A stretch of DNA of 64,000 nt from contig NZ_CP144460.1 in assembly GCF_040182365.1 (NCBI RefSeq), positions 4,402,001 through 4,466,000 on the forward strand, given 5' to 3'. The first letter of the stretch is position 1. Each line of letters opens with the position of its first letter. The notes below the pieces were generated by a model. That model did not search any database and was not told the DNA's origin. It was given only the letters and a program-made list of their open reading frames with translations. Source of the DNA: Xanthomonas sp. 10-10. Its GTDB lineage: Bacteria > Pseudomonadota > Gammaproteobacteria > Xanthomonadales > Xanthomonadaceae. The position numbers and the translations under genes are program-made. Positions 44,958-54,705 of this stretch are shown one piece after another.

Positions 44958-46013
44958 TCAATGCTGCGCCGGGCCCCAGTATCCAAGCTCGCGGCGAATC
45001 TGAAGGCCTCGCCACAAGGCGCCCAGCGGCTTGCGTCGCAGCGTGCCGAGCTTGCCGGCAATGAACGCTTCGGTGGCGGCGATCACCCGTTCGGACGAAT
45101 GCCCGTCGCGATACGGGTGGATCGCATCGGCATAGGCGGCCAGTGCGCTGTGCAACGCGGCATCCGGCGCCAGCGCGCGCGCCAGCTGCTGCGGCAACTG
45201 CGCCGGCTGCTGAAAGTCGAGCATATGCGGCTGCGGCACGCGGTTGCGGAAGGTCACCACCGGTTTGTGCTGCACCACGAACTCGGAGACGATCGATGAG
45301 GTATCGGAGACCAGCACATCGGCCGCACGCTGCGCCGCCACGACCTCTTCGGACTCGACAAACCGCGCATTGGCACCGGCCAGCGCGCGATAGCGGTCGA
45401 ACAGCTCCGGCGCACATTTGGGATGCAGGGTGAGCAGCCAGTAGTGCGCACCGCGGGCGATATCGGCAGCGATTTCCTCGTACAACGCAGGTGCCGCGCT
45501 GAGCCGCTCGGTAAAGGTGGAACCGAACAGGATCACCGGCCGCCCGTTGGCGGGCGTACGCAGTGCGGCGCTGTGCCCGCCGTCATCGCGGAACACCGGG
45601 TCGAGCTTGGGCCAGCCGGTTTCCACCACCGCAAAATGGCCTTCGCGCGTCGCCAGCGCACGAAACGGCGCAGTGGTGGCCGGGCCTTGCGTGCAGTACA
45701 GATCGAACAAGCCGCGCACGCGAAAGTGGCCACGATTGTCCTCGCGCTTTTGCACGTTGAAGCCGTGGAAGAGCTGCACCTTGGCGCCGGAGACAAACGG
45801 CGGCACCCAGTTGGCCGCACTGAATACCGCGCGCGGACGCAGCGCCAGCGCCTCGCGCAACCCCACTTCGCGCACGTCCGGCAGCACCAGCCCGCGCGCG
45901 CCGCCCTCGTACCAGGCGGCAACGGTGTCGCCGCGGGCCTGTAATGCCTGCGCCAATGGCGCCAGAATAGGCAACGCGTAACGTTCCGTTGCGAACAGCA
46001 GGTAATCGGCCAT
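44958..46013 (-). CDS. CDP-glycerol glycerophosphotransferase-like protein
   Basis: 351 residues with a GT-B-like layout. The N-terminus YLLFATERYALPILAPLAQA is followed by VQLFHGFNVQKRE, and the C-terminal domain has ILFGSTFTERLSAAP, WLLTLHPKCAPELFDRYRAL, DVLVSDTSSIVSEFVVQHKP and VVTFRNRVPQP. The HP and SDTSS motifs are those of TagF-like CDP-glycerol:poly(glycerophosphate) transferases. In Xanthomonas a role in decorating LPS or another glycan with a phospho-polyol is plausible. Its ATG is only three bases from the divergent ATG of the GT2 gene. Confidence 0.82.
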   Translation of the reverse strand: MADYLLFATERYALPILAPLAQALQARGDTVAAWYEGGARGLVLPDVREVGLREALALRPRAVFSAANWVPPFVSGAKVQLFHGFNVQKREDNRGHFRVRGLFDLYCTQGPATTAPFRALATREGHFAVVETGWPKLDPVFRDDGGHSAALRTPANGRPVILFGSTFTERLSAAPALYEEIAADIARGAHYWLLTLHPKCAPELFDRYRALAGANARFVESEEVVAAQRAADVLVSDTSSIVSEFVVQHKPVVTFRNRVPQPHMLDFQQPAQLPQQLARALAPDAALHSALAAYADAIHPYRDGHSSERVIAATEAFIAGKLGTLRRKPLGALWRGLQIRRELGYWGPAQH

Positions 46014-46016
46014 CAC

Positions 46017-46847
46017 ATGTCCTCTTCGACCGCACCCGACGAACGGCCTTGCATCAGCGCCTGCATTATCGCGTTCAACGAGGCCGATCGCCTACGCGAC
46101 TGCCTGACTTCGCTGGCGTTCTGCGATGAGATCGTGGTGGTGGACTCCGGTTCCACCGACGCCACTGCAGACATCGCCGGCGCGCACGGCGCGCGCGTGC
46201 TGCAACGCGTCTTCGACGGCTACCGCAGCCAGAAGGCGTATTGCGTGGCGCAGGCCAGCCACGACTGGGTGCTGTGCCTGGATGCGGACGAGCGCATCAG
46301 CGACGGCCTGCGTGCAGCGATCCTCGCCGCGCGCGATGCCGGCTTTGCCGACGCGGCCGGCTACCGTTTTGCGCGGCTCTCCGAGTATTTCGGCCGCTTC
46401 CTGCGCCACGGCAATGCGTACCCGGACCGCGTGCTGCGCCTGTTCGACCGACGCCGCGGCGGCTGGCGCGGCAAGCGCGAGATCCATGAGGCGGCCAGTG
46501 TCGATGGTGCTGTGGCCACCTTGCGCGGCGACCTGATCCACTACCCCTACCGATCGCTGATGCAGCAGCTGGCCAAGACCCAGCGCTACGCGCAGATGAT
46601 GGCCGAGCACGACTACGCCCGCGGCAAGCGTGCGACCTGGAGCAAGCTGGTGTTGGCGCCGGCCTGGCGCTTCTGGCGCGGCTATCTGCTGCGCGGCGGG
46701 TTTCGCGATGGCTGGCATGGGCTGATCTACGCCTATGTGCGCGCCAATTACGTGCGCCAGAAGACCATCATGCTGTGGCTGCTGCAGCGCAACCAGCCGG
46801 TGCAGGACCCGCCACGCGCCGTGGATCGACGCAGCGACCGGGCTTAG
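46017..46847 (+). CDS. Family 2 glycosyltransferase (WaaE/KdtX-like)
   Basis: 276 residues. The GT-A core is visible: CISACIIAFNEADRLRDCL, EIVVVDSGSTDATADIA and VLCLDADERIS (DxD). The C-terminal half, with GGWRGKREIHEAA, LIHYPYRSLMQQLAKTQRYA and KLVLAPAWRFWRGYLLRGGF, is typical of the LPS core beta-1,4-glucosyltransferase subgroup. It acts at the cytoplasmic face of the inner membrane. It lies in an envelope-sugar cluster with an O-antigen ligase-like gene. Confidence 0.87.
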   Translation: MSSSTAPDERPCISACIIAFNEADRLRDCLTSLAFCDEIVVVDSGSTDATADIAGAHGARVLQRVFDGYRSQKAYCVAQASHDWVLCLDADERISDGLRAAILAARDAGFADAAGYRFARLSEYFGRFLRHGNAYPDRVLRLFDRRRGGWRGKREIHEAASVDGAVATLRGDLIHYPYRSLMQQLAKTQRYAQMMAEHDYARGKRATWSKLVLAPAWRFWRGYLLRGGFRDGWHGLIYAYVRANYVRQKTIMLWLLQRNQPVQDPPRAVDRRSDRA

Positions 46848-47020
46848 CCGGCACTACAACTGCGCCACTGTCAGGCGGGGCGACCGGTGGTGCCAATTGG
46901 CATGCCCGTACTACGCATGGGGCACTTCGCATGGGCGGCCAGTTGCTCGACCGCTTGCCAGGGATATGGGCCGCTACCAGGCAACCAGGCTCGCAATTCG
47001 CTAAGCGCCCACCCGACCGC

Positions 47021-48301
47021 TCATGACGGGTTGCTGACCGCCTTCGGCATCGCTGGCTGCGCCTGGCGCGCTGCCAGACCTACCAGAACACCCACCAGCG
47101 CCGAATAGAAGCTCGCCGACACCTGGTGCGCGAACATCGACTGGGTCAACCCGCACAGGGCATAACTGATCACCAGCATCACCCCGGCCGCCGCCGGCCC
47201 GCGGAACTGCACGTGCCCGCTACGCCGATGCAAGCGCACGAATACCCACAGCGGCACCCCATACACCGCAATCAGCAGCAACAGGCCCGGCACGCCCTGG
47301 GTTGCGGCCCATTCGGCCACATCGTTGTGCGCGTGGCCCAGATGACAGCGGAGCAGCGCGTTATCCGCAGCACACACCGGCAGCTCATGCATCGCATCGT
47401 CGAAACGGCCTACGCCGACGCCGGTCAAAGGATGCGCAAGCACGGTGTCCCAGGCCACATGCAGACGCTCGATACGGGCACCGGCGGACGAATCGCTGTC
47501 GCCGACTTCGTAGCGCTGCAGATCGCTTTGCAATTCGCCCAGGCGCATTTGATCGGTCAACGCAGGCACGCTGGCGACCACGCCCACCGCCAGTACCGCA
47601 CCGCCGACGAAGGTCAGCAGCCGCATGCGCGCGCTATGCCACGGCGCGCCCCAGGCCAGCACGCCCACGGTGGCCAGCAACGCCAGCCACACGCCGCGAC
47701 TGCCGCTCAGCACGATGACCAGCAGCGTGGCGAGCGCCGCGCCCACCAGCCAGCGCACGCCGCCGGTTGGCCGGCAGAACGCCACCACCACCAGCAACAT
47801 CATTGCGATATCGGCGAAGACAATCGCGTTGGTAAAGCCTTCCGCACGGTCGGCACCCTTCACCACCTGCAGCAATGCGATCAGCATGGCTGCAAACACA
47901 CCGGTCAATGCACCTCGCCACAGCCAGACCTGGCGCGGCTGCAACGCATAGGCCCATAGCGCCGCCCAGGGCAGCACCAGAAACCGCGAGCGGTTGCCCA
48001 CATCGCGCAGGCCGTGCTCGAACAAGACGATCGACAGCAGCGACATCGCAATCACCGCCACCGTCAGCCAGCCCACCGCGCGCAACGCGCCGCTGCGAGC
48101 CGAGATACCGGCACGCAGGCTACGCCAGCCGACCAGCGAGCCAAGCAACAGGCACACGCCGAACGGCAGCAACCCGCTGGGCATGCTCACCACCAGCGCG
48201 GTCAGCGTAAACACGCCCAGCTCGGCAATGCCCACGCCCGCGCGCGATGCGACGGGTACGGATTGCGGAAGCGATGCGGGCTGGGTGCGCAATGAATTCA
48301 T
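47021..48301 (-). CDS. O-antigen ligase-like (Wzy/WaaL) membrane protein
   Basis: 426 residues from the ATG at 48301 (a GTG at 48337 is possible). About eleven hydrophobic segments are seen, with a periplasmic loop at about 260-335 containing GDSDSSAGARIERLHVAWDT, HPLTGVGVGRFDD and HLGHAHNDVAEWAATQG. The His-x-His-Asn motif in that loop is characteristic of the O-antigen ligase family. It transfers polymer to the lipid A-core or polymerises glycan units on the periplasmic side. It is adjacent to an ArnT-like gene on the same strand. Confidence 0.87.
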   Translation of the reverse strand: MNSLRTQPASLPQSVPVASRAGVGIAELGVFTLTALVVSMPSGLLPFGVCLLLGSLVGWRSLRAGISARSGALRAVGWLTVAVIAMSLLSIVLFEHGLRDVGNRSRFLVLPWAALWAYALQPRQVWLWRGALTGVFAAMLIALLQVVKGADRAEGFTNAIVFADIAMMLLVVVAFCRPTGGVRWLVGAALATLLVIVLSGSRGVWLALLATVGVLAWGAPWHSARMRLLTFVGGAVLAVGVVASVPALTDQMRLGELQSDLQRYEVGDSDSSAGARIERLHVAWDTVLAHPLTGVGVGRFDDAMHELPVCAADNALLRCHLGHAHNDVAEWAATQGVPGLLLLIAVYGVPLWVFVRLHRRSGHVQFRGPAAAGVMLVISYALCGLTQSMFAHQVSASFYSALVGVLVGLAARQAQPAMPKAVSNPS

Positions 48302-48453
48302 CGAAAGATCGGTGGCGAAAGGAGACAGGACAGGCACGGCGCGTCGGCGACGCGGGCCAAGCTAACGATGTCCCGCATGAATGCCTGCTAGACAACAGCC
48401 GGCCACTGCTTTGGGGTGATGCGGGCAGGACCTGAACTGCGCGCGTGAAGGAC

Positions 48454-50175
48454 TCATTCGACGTCCAGGTTGCCCTGCTCCTTTTCCTCGACCGCCTTCT
48501 CCGTGGAACTGGCCACGCAGTCGCCCTGAACGGCATCGGCCGGCACCAGCCACCAGCGCCGCCGGTTGGCCACACCGACCAGCTGGCTGCGGCTGCGGTC
48601 CAAGCAGCCCAGCAGCGCCGTCTCCTGAGCAAGCAGCCAACGCTGGCCCGGTTGCGCTGACTGCCAGGCCACGCCACGTCGCAACTGTTCTTCCCATGGC
48701 ACCTTGAAGCCAAAGGTCTGCGCCGGGCGGTCGGCCATCAGCAGGTTCTGCTCCTTCCAGGCCACCAGGCCGAGCTGGGCCTCCGGGCCGATACGGCGCC
48801 CGGCCTCGCGCATCACCGCGCCGGCCGAACTGGACTCGTTGAAGATCGGGTAGCAGACCAGCCCGAACGCCACCCACCACGCGCCCAGCAGCGACACCAC
48901 CGCCAGCGCGGAGCGGCGCACGCGCAACAGCAGCAGGCTGGCCACGCCCCAGGTGCCCACCGCCAGCAGCAGCCAGCCCAGCGGGTCGGTGGCTTCGCTG
49001 CCGACGCCGCGGCTGTCCATGATCTTCTGCTCGAATCCCGGGTGGCCGATCAGCATCGCCGCCCCGCCTGCGGCAAATGCAACGGTCAACAGCAGCGCAA
49101 AACCGAACAGCACCCGCTGCACCCCGGCCCGGCGCAGCAGGCCCGCAGCCAGCGGCGCCAGCGCCAGGCAGAACATCGGCAGCGCCGGCAGGATGTAGAC
49201 ATCGCGCTTGCCGTTGGGGATGGTGAAGAACACCAGTACCAGCAGCCACCACGCCAACGGCAGCAGATAGCGCGCATCGCGCCGGCGCAACCGCCGCCGC
49301 CACGCCGGAATCGCCCACGGCAACAGCAGGATGGTGGGCATCCACATCGTGGCCATGCTTTGCAGGTGGTACCAGACCGGCTGCGCGTGGTCCCAGGAAC
49401 TGGCGTAGCGCTTGGCGGTCTGGCGCAGCAGGATGTCGTTGAGATACACGCGGTATTCGGGCTGGCCGGCGGTGAGCGCGGTGATCATCATCGGCACGAA
49501 CCACAGCGCGATCGCGACGAAGAAGAACAGCGGCCCGAGCCAGAAGCGGCGGTCGCGCACATGCATGCGCACACCCGGCCAGCCGCGTGCGGCGGCAATG
49601 CCGGCCGGGATCAGCATCAACAGCGCGATGATGCCCACGCCCTTGGTGATCACGCCCAGCCCGGCGGCAAACCATCCCAACGTCCACCAGCGCCAGGCCG
49701 GGCCCGTCAACAGATGCCGCAGCAGCCCGTAATTGGCCAGGGTGATCCAGAACACCACCAGCGGATCGATCTGCGCCTTCTTGGCCTGGAAGGTGAAGTG
49801 CAGGGTGAACAGCAGCATCCACGCGGCATACGCCCCCACCCGCGGGGTCCACAGCCGCCGGCCCAGGTCATAGACGCAGGCCAGCGTGCCCAGCGCCGCC
49901 AGCAGCGACGGCAGCAGGAACGCGACACGCCAGTTGCCCAGCAGCGTATAGAACAGCGCCTGCAGCCACATCAGCATCGGCGGCTTGTCCGAATACAGCT
50001 CGTTGCCGCGATGCGGGAACAACCAGTCCCCGCTCAGCACCATCTGCTTGGCGACCAGCGCAAAGCGCGGCTCGTCCGAGGGCCAGGGGTCGCGCAGGCC
50101 CAGCCCGGCGCCGATCACCAGCACTGCAGTGATGGCCAGCAACCAAACATCCTTCGAGGCACGGGTCTTGAGCAT
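48454..50175 (-). CDS. ArnT-like family 39/83 glycosyltransferase
   Basis: 573 residues from the ATG at 50175. The first periplasmic loop carries DPWPSDEPRFALVAKQMV with the acidic DE motif required for polyprenyl-phosphate sugar transferases, followed by WLFPHRGNELYSDKPPMLMW. Eleven to twelve membrane helices follow, then a C-terminal periplasmic domain of about 140 residues. Members add an undecaprenyl-linked sugar (for ArnT, Ara4N) to lipid A. The sugar is unknown here and no arn operon is present in the window. The last residues are Glu-rich. Confidence 0.82.
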   Translation of the reverse strand: MLKTRASKDVWLLAITAVLVIGAGLGLRDPWPSDEPRFALVAKQMVLSGDWLFPHRGNELYSDKPPMLMWLQALFYTLLGNWRVAFLLPSLLAALGTLACVYDLGRRLWTPRVGAYAAWMLLFTLHFTFQAKKAQIDPLVVFWITLANYGLLRHLLTGPAWRWWTLGWFAAGLGVITKGVGIIALLMLIPAGIAAARGWPGVRMHVRDRRFWLGPLFFFVAIALWFVPMMITALTAGQPEYRVYLNDILLRQTAKRYASSWDHAQPVWYHLQSMATMWMPTILLLPWAIPAWRRRLRRRDARYLLPLAWWLLVLVFFTIPNGKRDVYILPALPMFCLALAPLAAGLLRRAGVQRVLFGFALLLTVAFAAGGAAMLIGHPGFEQKIMDSRGVGSEATDPLGWLLLAVGTWGVASLLLLRVRRSALAVVSLLGAWWVAFGLVCYPIFNESSSAGAVMREAGRRIGPEAQLGLVAWKEQNLLMADRPAQTFGFKVPWEEQLRRGVAWQSAQPGQRWLLAQETALLGCLDRSRSQLVGVANRRRWWLVPADAVQGDCVASSTEKAVEEKEQGNLDVE

Positions 50176-50224
50176 GGCGGGTGGCAATGGGACGCGAGAG
50201 GGGCGCGGCGGACGCGGCGCGCGG

Positions 50225-51535
50225 TCAGGAGGCTTTTAGCAAAAGCGCGTAGAAGAAACCGTCGCAGTGCTGCTCGCCGGGAAAACGCTGCCGTCCCGGG
50301 CCTGCCGCATGGCCGAAGTGCGCACCCAGGGGCTGCGCCTGCGCATCGGGCGTGCGCTGCAGGAAGGCCTGGACCTGCGCCTGGTTCTCGCGCGCCAGCA
50401 GCGAGCAGGTGGTGTAGAGCAGCTGGCCGCCCGGACGCAACGTGCGCCAGCTCGCATCCAGCAGCCGCGCCTGCAGCGCGCACAAGGCATCGATATCGTC
50501 GGCGCGGCGATGCAACAGCACATCCGGCTGACGCCGCACCACGCCGGTCGCTGAACATGGCGCATCCAGCAGCACTGCATCGAACGGCTGGTCGTCCCAC
50601 CATGCCGCGGTGTCGGCGGCATCGGCCGCATGCAACGCGACCTGCGCCTCCGGCACGGTGCGCTGCAAGGTCTGCTGCACGCGCTCCAGGCGGCGTGCAT
50701 CCACATCCAGCGCGGTGAGCTGCAATCGGTGATGGCGCTCGAGCAGATGCGCCGCCTTGCCGCCGGGTGCAGCGCAGGCATCGAGCACGCGTGCCGAGGG
50801 CGCCAGCGTCAGCGCATCGGCGACCTGCTGCGCGGAGCCATCCTGCACCGAGACATCGCCGCCGGCAAAGCCGGGCAACTGGCTGACCGGCACCGCCTCC
50901 TGCAACCGAACGGCATCGGGCAGCACCGTGTCGGTCTGTGCACCAATGCCCGCCTCTGCCAGCCGCGCCACGTAGGCGGCGGGATCGGTACGCCCGCGAT
51001 GCACGCGCAGCCACATCGGGGCCATCTGCGCGCTTGCGACGAAGATCGCCTCGGCCTGCGCGCCCCAATCGGCACGCAGCTGCTTGCGCAACCACGACGG
51101 CCAACCCGCATCGTCGGACACCGCCGGAAAGCCCTCGCGCTGCGCACGCCGCAGGATCGCGTTGACCATGCCGGCCTGCCGCGGCCGGCCCAGCGCACGG
51201 CATGCCTCCACGGTGGCCGACAACGCCGCATGCGCGGGCAGTTGCAGCACGTCGAGCTGGGCGAAGCCGGCCATCAGCAGCGCTTTCAGTTCGGCATCGC
51301 GCGGCGGCAACGGGCGTTCCAGCCATTGCCGCAATGCCACCTCATAGGCCGGACGGCGGCGCAGCACCGCAAAGCAGATCGCCTCCACCAGCGCGCGGTC
51401 GCGTGGATCGGCAACGCCGGGCAGCGCCGCGGCCAGCTCGGCCTTCAACGAACGCCCCTGGTCGAACACCGCCGTGAGTACGTTTGCTGCCACTAGCCGC
51501 GAGGCGACGCCGGCCGCCGTCGTGTCGGCGGCCAT
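50225..51535 (-). CDS. rsmB: 16S rRNA (cytosine-967-C5)-methyltransferase
   Basis: 436 residues. The N-terminal NusB-like RNA-binding domain (about 1-140) is followed by a Rossmann methyltransferase with [17 protein letters not shown] (SAM site), [18 protein letters not shown] (motif IV Cys) and [16 protein letters not shown] (motif VI catalytic Cys). It methylates C967 of 16S rRNA. The ATG overlaps the fmt stop (ATGA), giving the conserved fmt-rsmB coupling seen in many gammaproteobacteria. Confidence 0.95.
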   Translation of the reverse strand: MAADTTAAGVASRLVAANVLTAVFDQGRSLKAELAAALPGVADPRDRALVEAICFAVLRRRPAYEVALRQWLERPLPPRDAELKALLMAGFAQLDVLQLPAHAALSATVEACRALGRPRQAGMVNAILRRAQREGFPAVSDDAGWPSWLRKQLRADWGAQAEAIFVASAQMAPMWLRVHRGRTDPAAYVARLAEAGIGAQTDTVLPDAVRLQEAVPVSQLPGFAGGDVSVQDGSAQQVADALTLAPSARVLDACAAPGGKAAHLLERHHRLQLTALDVDARRLERVQQTLQRTVPEAQVALHAADAADTAAWWDDQPFDAVLLDAPCSATGVVRRQPDVLLHRRADDIDALCALQARLLDASWRTLRPGGQLLYTTCSLLARENQAQVQAFLQRTPDAQAQPLGAHFGHAAGPGRQRFPGEQHCDGFFYALLLKAS

Positions 51536-52458
51536 CAGCGCAACGCCGGCAGGTCGCGGCGCGCGTTGAGGTAATCGGCGGCGGTGATCGCCTTGCCGCC
51601 CTCACGCTGCAACACGCGCACCCGCAGCGCGCCCTGCCCGCAGGCGATGTCGATGCCCTGCTTGCTGGCGGCCAGCAAGGTACCCGGCGGCTGTTGATGG
51701 GCGAGGTCGAGCGCAACGGCGCCATGCAGACGCACCCGCTCGCCGGCCAGCGTGGCTTCGGCCACCGGCCACGGATTGAACGCACGCACGCGACGCGCCA
51801 GCTCCTGCGCCGGCTGCGCCCAGTCCAGCCGCGCCTGTGCCTTGTCCAGCTTGTGCGCGTAGGTCACGCCCTCCGCCGGCTGCGGCTGCGCCACCGGGCG
51901 GATGCCGGCGCGCAGCAGCCCCAGGCCATCGGACAGCACCTGCGCGCCGAGCGCGGCCAGGCGGTCATGCAGTTGGCCGCCGGTTTCCTGCTCGCCGATC
52001 TCGATGCGCTGGGACAGCAGCACCGGGCCGGTGTCCAGCCCGGCTTCCATCTGCATCAGGCACACGCCGGTCTCGGCATCGCCGGCCTCGATCGCGCGCT
52101 GGATCGGGGCGGCGCCACGCCAGCGCGGCAGCAACGAGGCATGCACGTTCCAGCAGCCGTGGGTCGGCGCGGCCAGCACCGCCTTGGGCAGGATCAACCC
52201 GTAAGCCACCACCACCATCAGATCGGCATTGAGCCCGCGCAGCGTGGCCAGGGCCTCGGGCGAGCGCAGCGTCTGCGGCTGGTACACGGGAATGCCGCGC
52301 GCGATCGCCTCCAGCTTCACCGGCGAGGGCGTCAGCCCGCGACCGCGGCCGGCTGGCCGGTCCGGCTGGGTGTAGACCGCCACCACTTCATGCCGCTGCG
52401 CAGCAGCGCGCAACGAGGCGACAGCGAAGTCGGGCGTACCGGCGAAGACAATTCTCAT
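51535..52458 (-). CDS. fmt: Methionyl-tRNA formyltransferase
   Basis: 307 residues from the ATG that starts [16 protein letters not shown]. The formyl-donor and catalytic region is [20 protein letters not shown] with the Asn-His-Asp set completed downstream (MEAGLDTGP). The C-terminal OB-like domain contains [13 protein letters not shown]. It formylates Met-tRNAfMet for initiation. The frame stays open 61 codons upstream into repeat sequence that is not conserved. It is followed by rsmB with a four-base overlap and preceded by def about 400 bases upstream. Confidence 0.96.
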   Translation of the reverse strand: MRIVFAGTPDFAVASLRAAAQRHEVVAVYTQPDRPAGRGRGLTPSPVKLEAIARGIPVYQPQTLRSPEALATLRGLNADLMVVVAYGLILPKAVLAAPTHGCWNVHASLLPRWRGAAPIQRAIEAGDAETGVCLMQMEAGLDTGPVLLSQRIEIGEQETGGQLHDRLAALGAQVLSDGLGLLRAGIRPVAQPQPAEGVTYAHKLDKAQARLDWAQPAQELARRVRAFNPWPVAEATLAGERVRLHGAVALDLAHQQPPGTLLAASKQGIDIACGQGALRVRVLQREGGKAITAADYLNARRDLPALR

Positions 52459-52463
52459 AGGGC

Positions 52464-52493
52464 TGGGATTTGGGAGTAGGGATTGGGGATTCG
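52464..52493 (+). repeat. GGGATT-type repeat, left copy
   Basis: Four degenerate units (GGGATTT, GGGAGTA, GGGATTG, GGGATTC). It is partner to the inverted tract at 52821-52850. Confidence 0.6.
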
Positions 52494-52820
52494 CAACGGC
52501 GGATGTGCTGGCCGGGACGGTAGCGGCGTGGAACCGATAGATGGGGTGGACAATTGCGTGGGCAGGTTTGGCCACTGGCGCCGAAAGCGGCATTGCCCGG
52601 CATCGATAGGCGCGGTGAGACGCGGGGGTTGCAAACAGCACTTCGATAACCGCGACGGGCAGCGGCTTATCCAGTCCAAAATCCCGGGTCTCAAGACTCT
52701 GCGCACGCGGACTGGGGCGATGGCGATTGGACGACTCGCGCCAAGAAACAGATCACACCAGGATCCGCGCCCGGAGATTTGAAACGGCAGACTCAAAGAC
52801 CAGCAAGAACCCGCTTTCGC

Positions 52821-52850
52821 CAATCCCGAATCACAAATCCCCAATCCCCG
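52821..52850 (-). repeat. GGGATT-type repeat, right inverted copy
   Basis: The minus strand reads GGGGATTGGGGATTTGTGATTCGGGATTG, i.e. four degenerate units, ending just before the def stop codon at 52854. Confidence 0.6.
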
Positions 52851-52853
52851 CCC

Positions 52854-53366
52854 TCAAGCCACATGCTTGCGCATCTTGGCCAGCTTCTTGCGCACCATTT
52901 CGCGCTTGAGCGGGGACAGGTAATCCACGAACAGCTTGCCGTCCAGGTGGTCCATCTCGTGCTGGATGCACACCGCCAGCAGGCCCTCGGTACTCAGTTC
53001 CTGCGGCTTGCCCTGGCGGTCCAGGTAGCGCACGGTGATCGCATCGGCGCGGCTGACATCGGCAAAGATGCCAGGCACCGACAGGCAGCCTTCCTGATAC
53101 ACCTGCTCGCCCTGCCTGGTGACGATTTCCGGGTTGATGAACACCTGCGGGGCGTTTTTTTCCTCGCTGACGTCGATCACCATGAAGCGCTTGTGCACGT
53201 CCACCTGACTGGCGGCCAGGCCAATGCCGGGCGCCTCGTACATGGTCTGGAACATGTCGTCCAGCAGCGTCTGGAACGCCGGGCTGGCGACGTCGGCCGC
53301 ATCGACCGGCACGGCCTTGGTGCGCAGCCGCGGATCGGGAAATTCGAGAATAGGGAGCAAAGCCAT
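52854..53366 (-). CDS. def: Peptide deformylase
   Basis: 170 residues with all three family motifs: [16 protein letters not shown] (metal Cys) and QHEMDHLDG (metal His pair and catalytic Glu). It removes the formyl group from nascent proteins and belongs functionally with fmt. The ATG at 53366 gives [15 protein letters not shown], the standard start. It is divergent from the LysM-protein gene; the shared region (53367-53497) holds promoters for both. Confidence 0.97.
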   Translation of the reverse strand: MALLPILEFPDPRLRTKAVPVDAADVASPAFQTLLDDMFQTMYEAPGIGLAASQVDVHKRFMVIDVSEEKNAPQVFINPEIVTRQGEQVYQEGCLSVPGIFADVSRADAITVRYLDRQGKPQELSTEGLLAVCIQHEMDHLDGKLFVDYLSPLKREMVRKKLAKMRKHVA

Positions 53367-53429
53367 GGGGTTACCCGACTGGGAACACCGGCGCGGCGCC
53401 GGCAAGACGGTGTCATTCTAGCGCAATGC

Positions 53430-53460
53430 TTGCGTGGCGCCCCGGTTTCTGGACTATAGT
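53430..53460 (+). promoter_or_regulatory. Candidate promoter of the LysM-protein gene
   Basis: TATAGT at 53455-53460 is a good -10; TTGCGT at 53430 is a weak -35 at a 19-base spacing. Transcription would start about 30 bases before the ATG. On the other strand TAGAAT (53420-53415) is a possible -10 for def. Confidence 0.4.
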
Positions 53461-53497
53461 GCGCAGACCTGTTGGGGAATCAGGCAAGAAGGCACTC

Positions 53498-54634
53498 ATG
53501 TTGAACCGACTTCGTACGGTCGTCGCTGCGGCGATGCTGACCGTCGCGACCTACGCTGCCGCGCAAGCGGTGGGCGAGCATCCAGACACCTATGTGGTCC
53601 GCAAGGGGGACACCCTTTGGGACATTGCTGGGCGTTTCCTGCAAAAACCATGGCTGTGGCCGGAAATCTGGCAGGCCAATCCACAGATCCAGAATCCGCA
53701 CCTGATCTATCCGGGTGACGTGATCAGCCTGGCCTACCTGGACCGCGTCGGCAAGGGCACGATCCAGCCCGGCCCGCGTCAGGAAGCGCCGATCAATGCG
53801 ATTCCGCTGGCCGATGTCGAGCCGTTCCTGAAGAACCTGCGCGTGGTGGAAGACTTCGATCAACTGCCCTATGTGGTCGGCCTGGAAGGCAATCGCCTGC
53901 GCGCATCTGCCGAGCAGATCGCGTATGTGGTCGGCCTGGACGATGCACAGCCAGGCCAGCGCTTTGCGGTGGTGCGCCCGACCGTGAAGTTCAGCCTGCC
54001 CAAGCACAACGAAGACCTGGATGCCGCCGGCGACACGCTGCCAGGGTCGGGTTCGCTGTGGAAGTTCTACGCGGCACCGAGCACGCGCCGTGAATTCCTC
54101 GGCTACGAGCTGACCCAGGTCAACATCGGCACCATCACCCGCAGCGCGGCAGGCGGCAACTCCAAGGCGGCGACCCTGCTGCTGCAGGACAGCGGCCGCG
54201 AAGTGCGCGCCGGCGACCGGATCGTGGCCGTGGAAGCGCAGCCTTACGATCTGCAGTTCATCCCGCATCCGCCGTCCGAACAGGCGTTGCAGACCGAGCT
54301 GCGGGTGCTGGCCATTTCCGACGCCTTCACCGTTGGCGGCACCCGCGATGTGATCGCCATTTCCGGTGGCGCGCGCGAGGGCATCAACAACGGCACGGTG
54401 TTCTCGATCTGGCGCAAGGGCCGCACCGTCAGCGACCGCGTCAAGCATTCGCGCTTCTCGCGCGCCGATGACGATTTCAGCGGCCCGTCCGGCTCCACTG
54501 TCGGCCTGCCCGACGAATATGCCTCACACGCGATGGTGTTCCGCACCTTCGACAAGGTCAGCTATGCGCTGGTGATGGAAAGCGTCAAGCCGACCGGCCT
54601 GGGTTACTTCGTCAAGCATCCTGACGCGCAGTAA
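53498..54634 (+). CDS. LysM peptidoglycan-binding protein
   Basis: 378 residues from an ATG with an AAGAAGG ribosome site. A signal peptide (residues 1-22, ending AAAQ) is followed by a LysM module: TYVVRKGDTLWDIAGRFLQK, then WPEIWQANPQIQNPHLIYPG and DVISL. The remaining 300 residues form a mostly beta domain of unknown function conserved in proteobacteria next to dprA. It should bind peptidoglycan in the periplasm. It precedes dprA by 71 bases with a strong hairpin between them. Confidence 0.88.
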   Translation: MLNRLRTVVAAAMLTVATYAAAQAVGEHPDTYVVRKGDTLWDIAGRFLQKPWLWPEIWQANPQIQNPHLIYPGDVISLAYLDRVGKGTIQPGPRQEAPINAIPLADVEPFLKNLRVVEDFDQLPYVVGLEGNRLRASAEQIAYVVGLDDAQPGQRFAVVRPTVKFSLPKHNEDLDAAGDTLPGSGSLWKFYAAPSTRREFLGYELTQVNIGTITRSAAGGNSKAATLLLQDSGREVRAGDRIVAVEAQPYDLQFIPHPPSEQALQTELRVLAISDAFTVGGTRDVIAISGGAREGINNGTVFSIWRKGRTVSDRVKHSRFSRADDDFSGPSGSTVGLPDEYASHAMVFRTFDKVSYALVMESVKPTGLGYFVKHPDAQ

Positions 54635-54657
54635 TCGGAAACTCCGATGGTCCAACG

Positions 54658-54681
54658 CGACGGCGCCTGAGGGCGCCGTCG
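54658..54681 (+). terminator. Hairpin between the LysM gene and dprA
   Basis: A perfect 10-base stem (CGACGGCGCC and complement) with a TGAG loop, 23 bases after the LysM-gene stop, followed by a short T-containing stretch (GTCGTTTG... begins within the stem's end). It is a probable partial terminator. Confidence 0.6.
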
Positions 54682-54705
54682 TCGTTTGCGGCCCAGGCTG
54701 TGCGC

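Larger units (their letters stand above)
52459..52853. other. Intergenic bounded by inverted GGGATT-type repeats
   Basis: 395 bases between def and fmt. GGGATT-type tandem units lie at 52464-52493 and, in inverted orientation, at 52821-52850. The middle shows no credible gene on either strand. The two repeat tracts could pair to form a long-range hairpin around the gap. Confidence 0.55.

Noticed and set aside
43329-45299. A 656-codon frame across the YdbT-like gene
   Set aside because: Out of frame with clear PH-domain segments; no motif.
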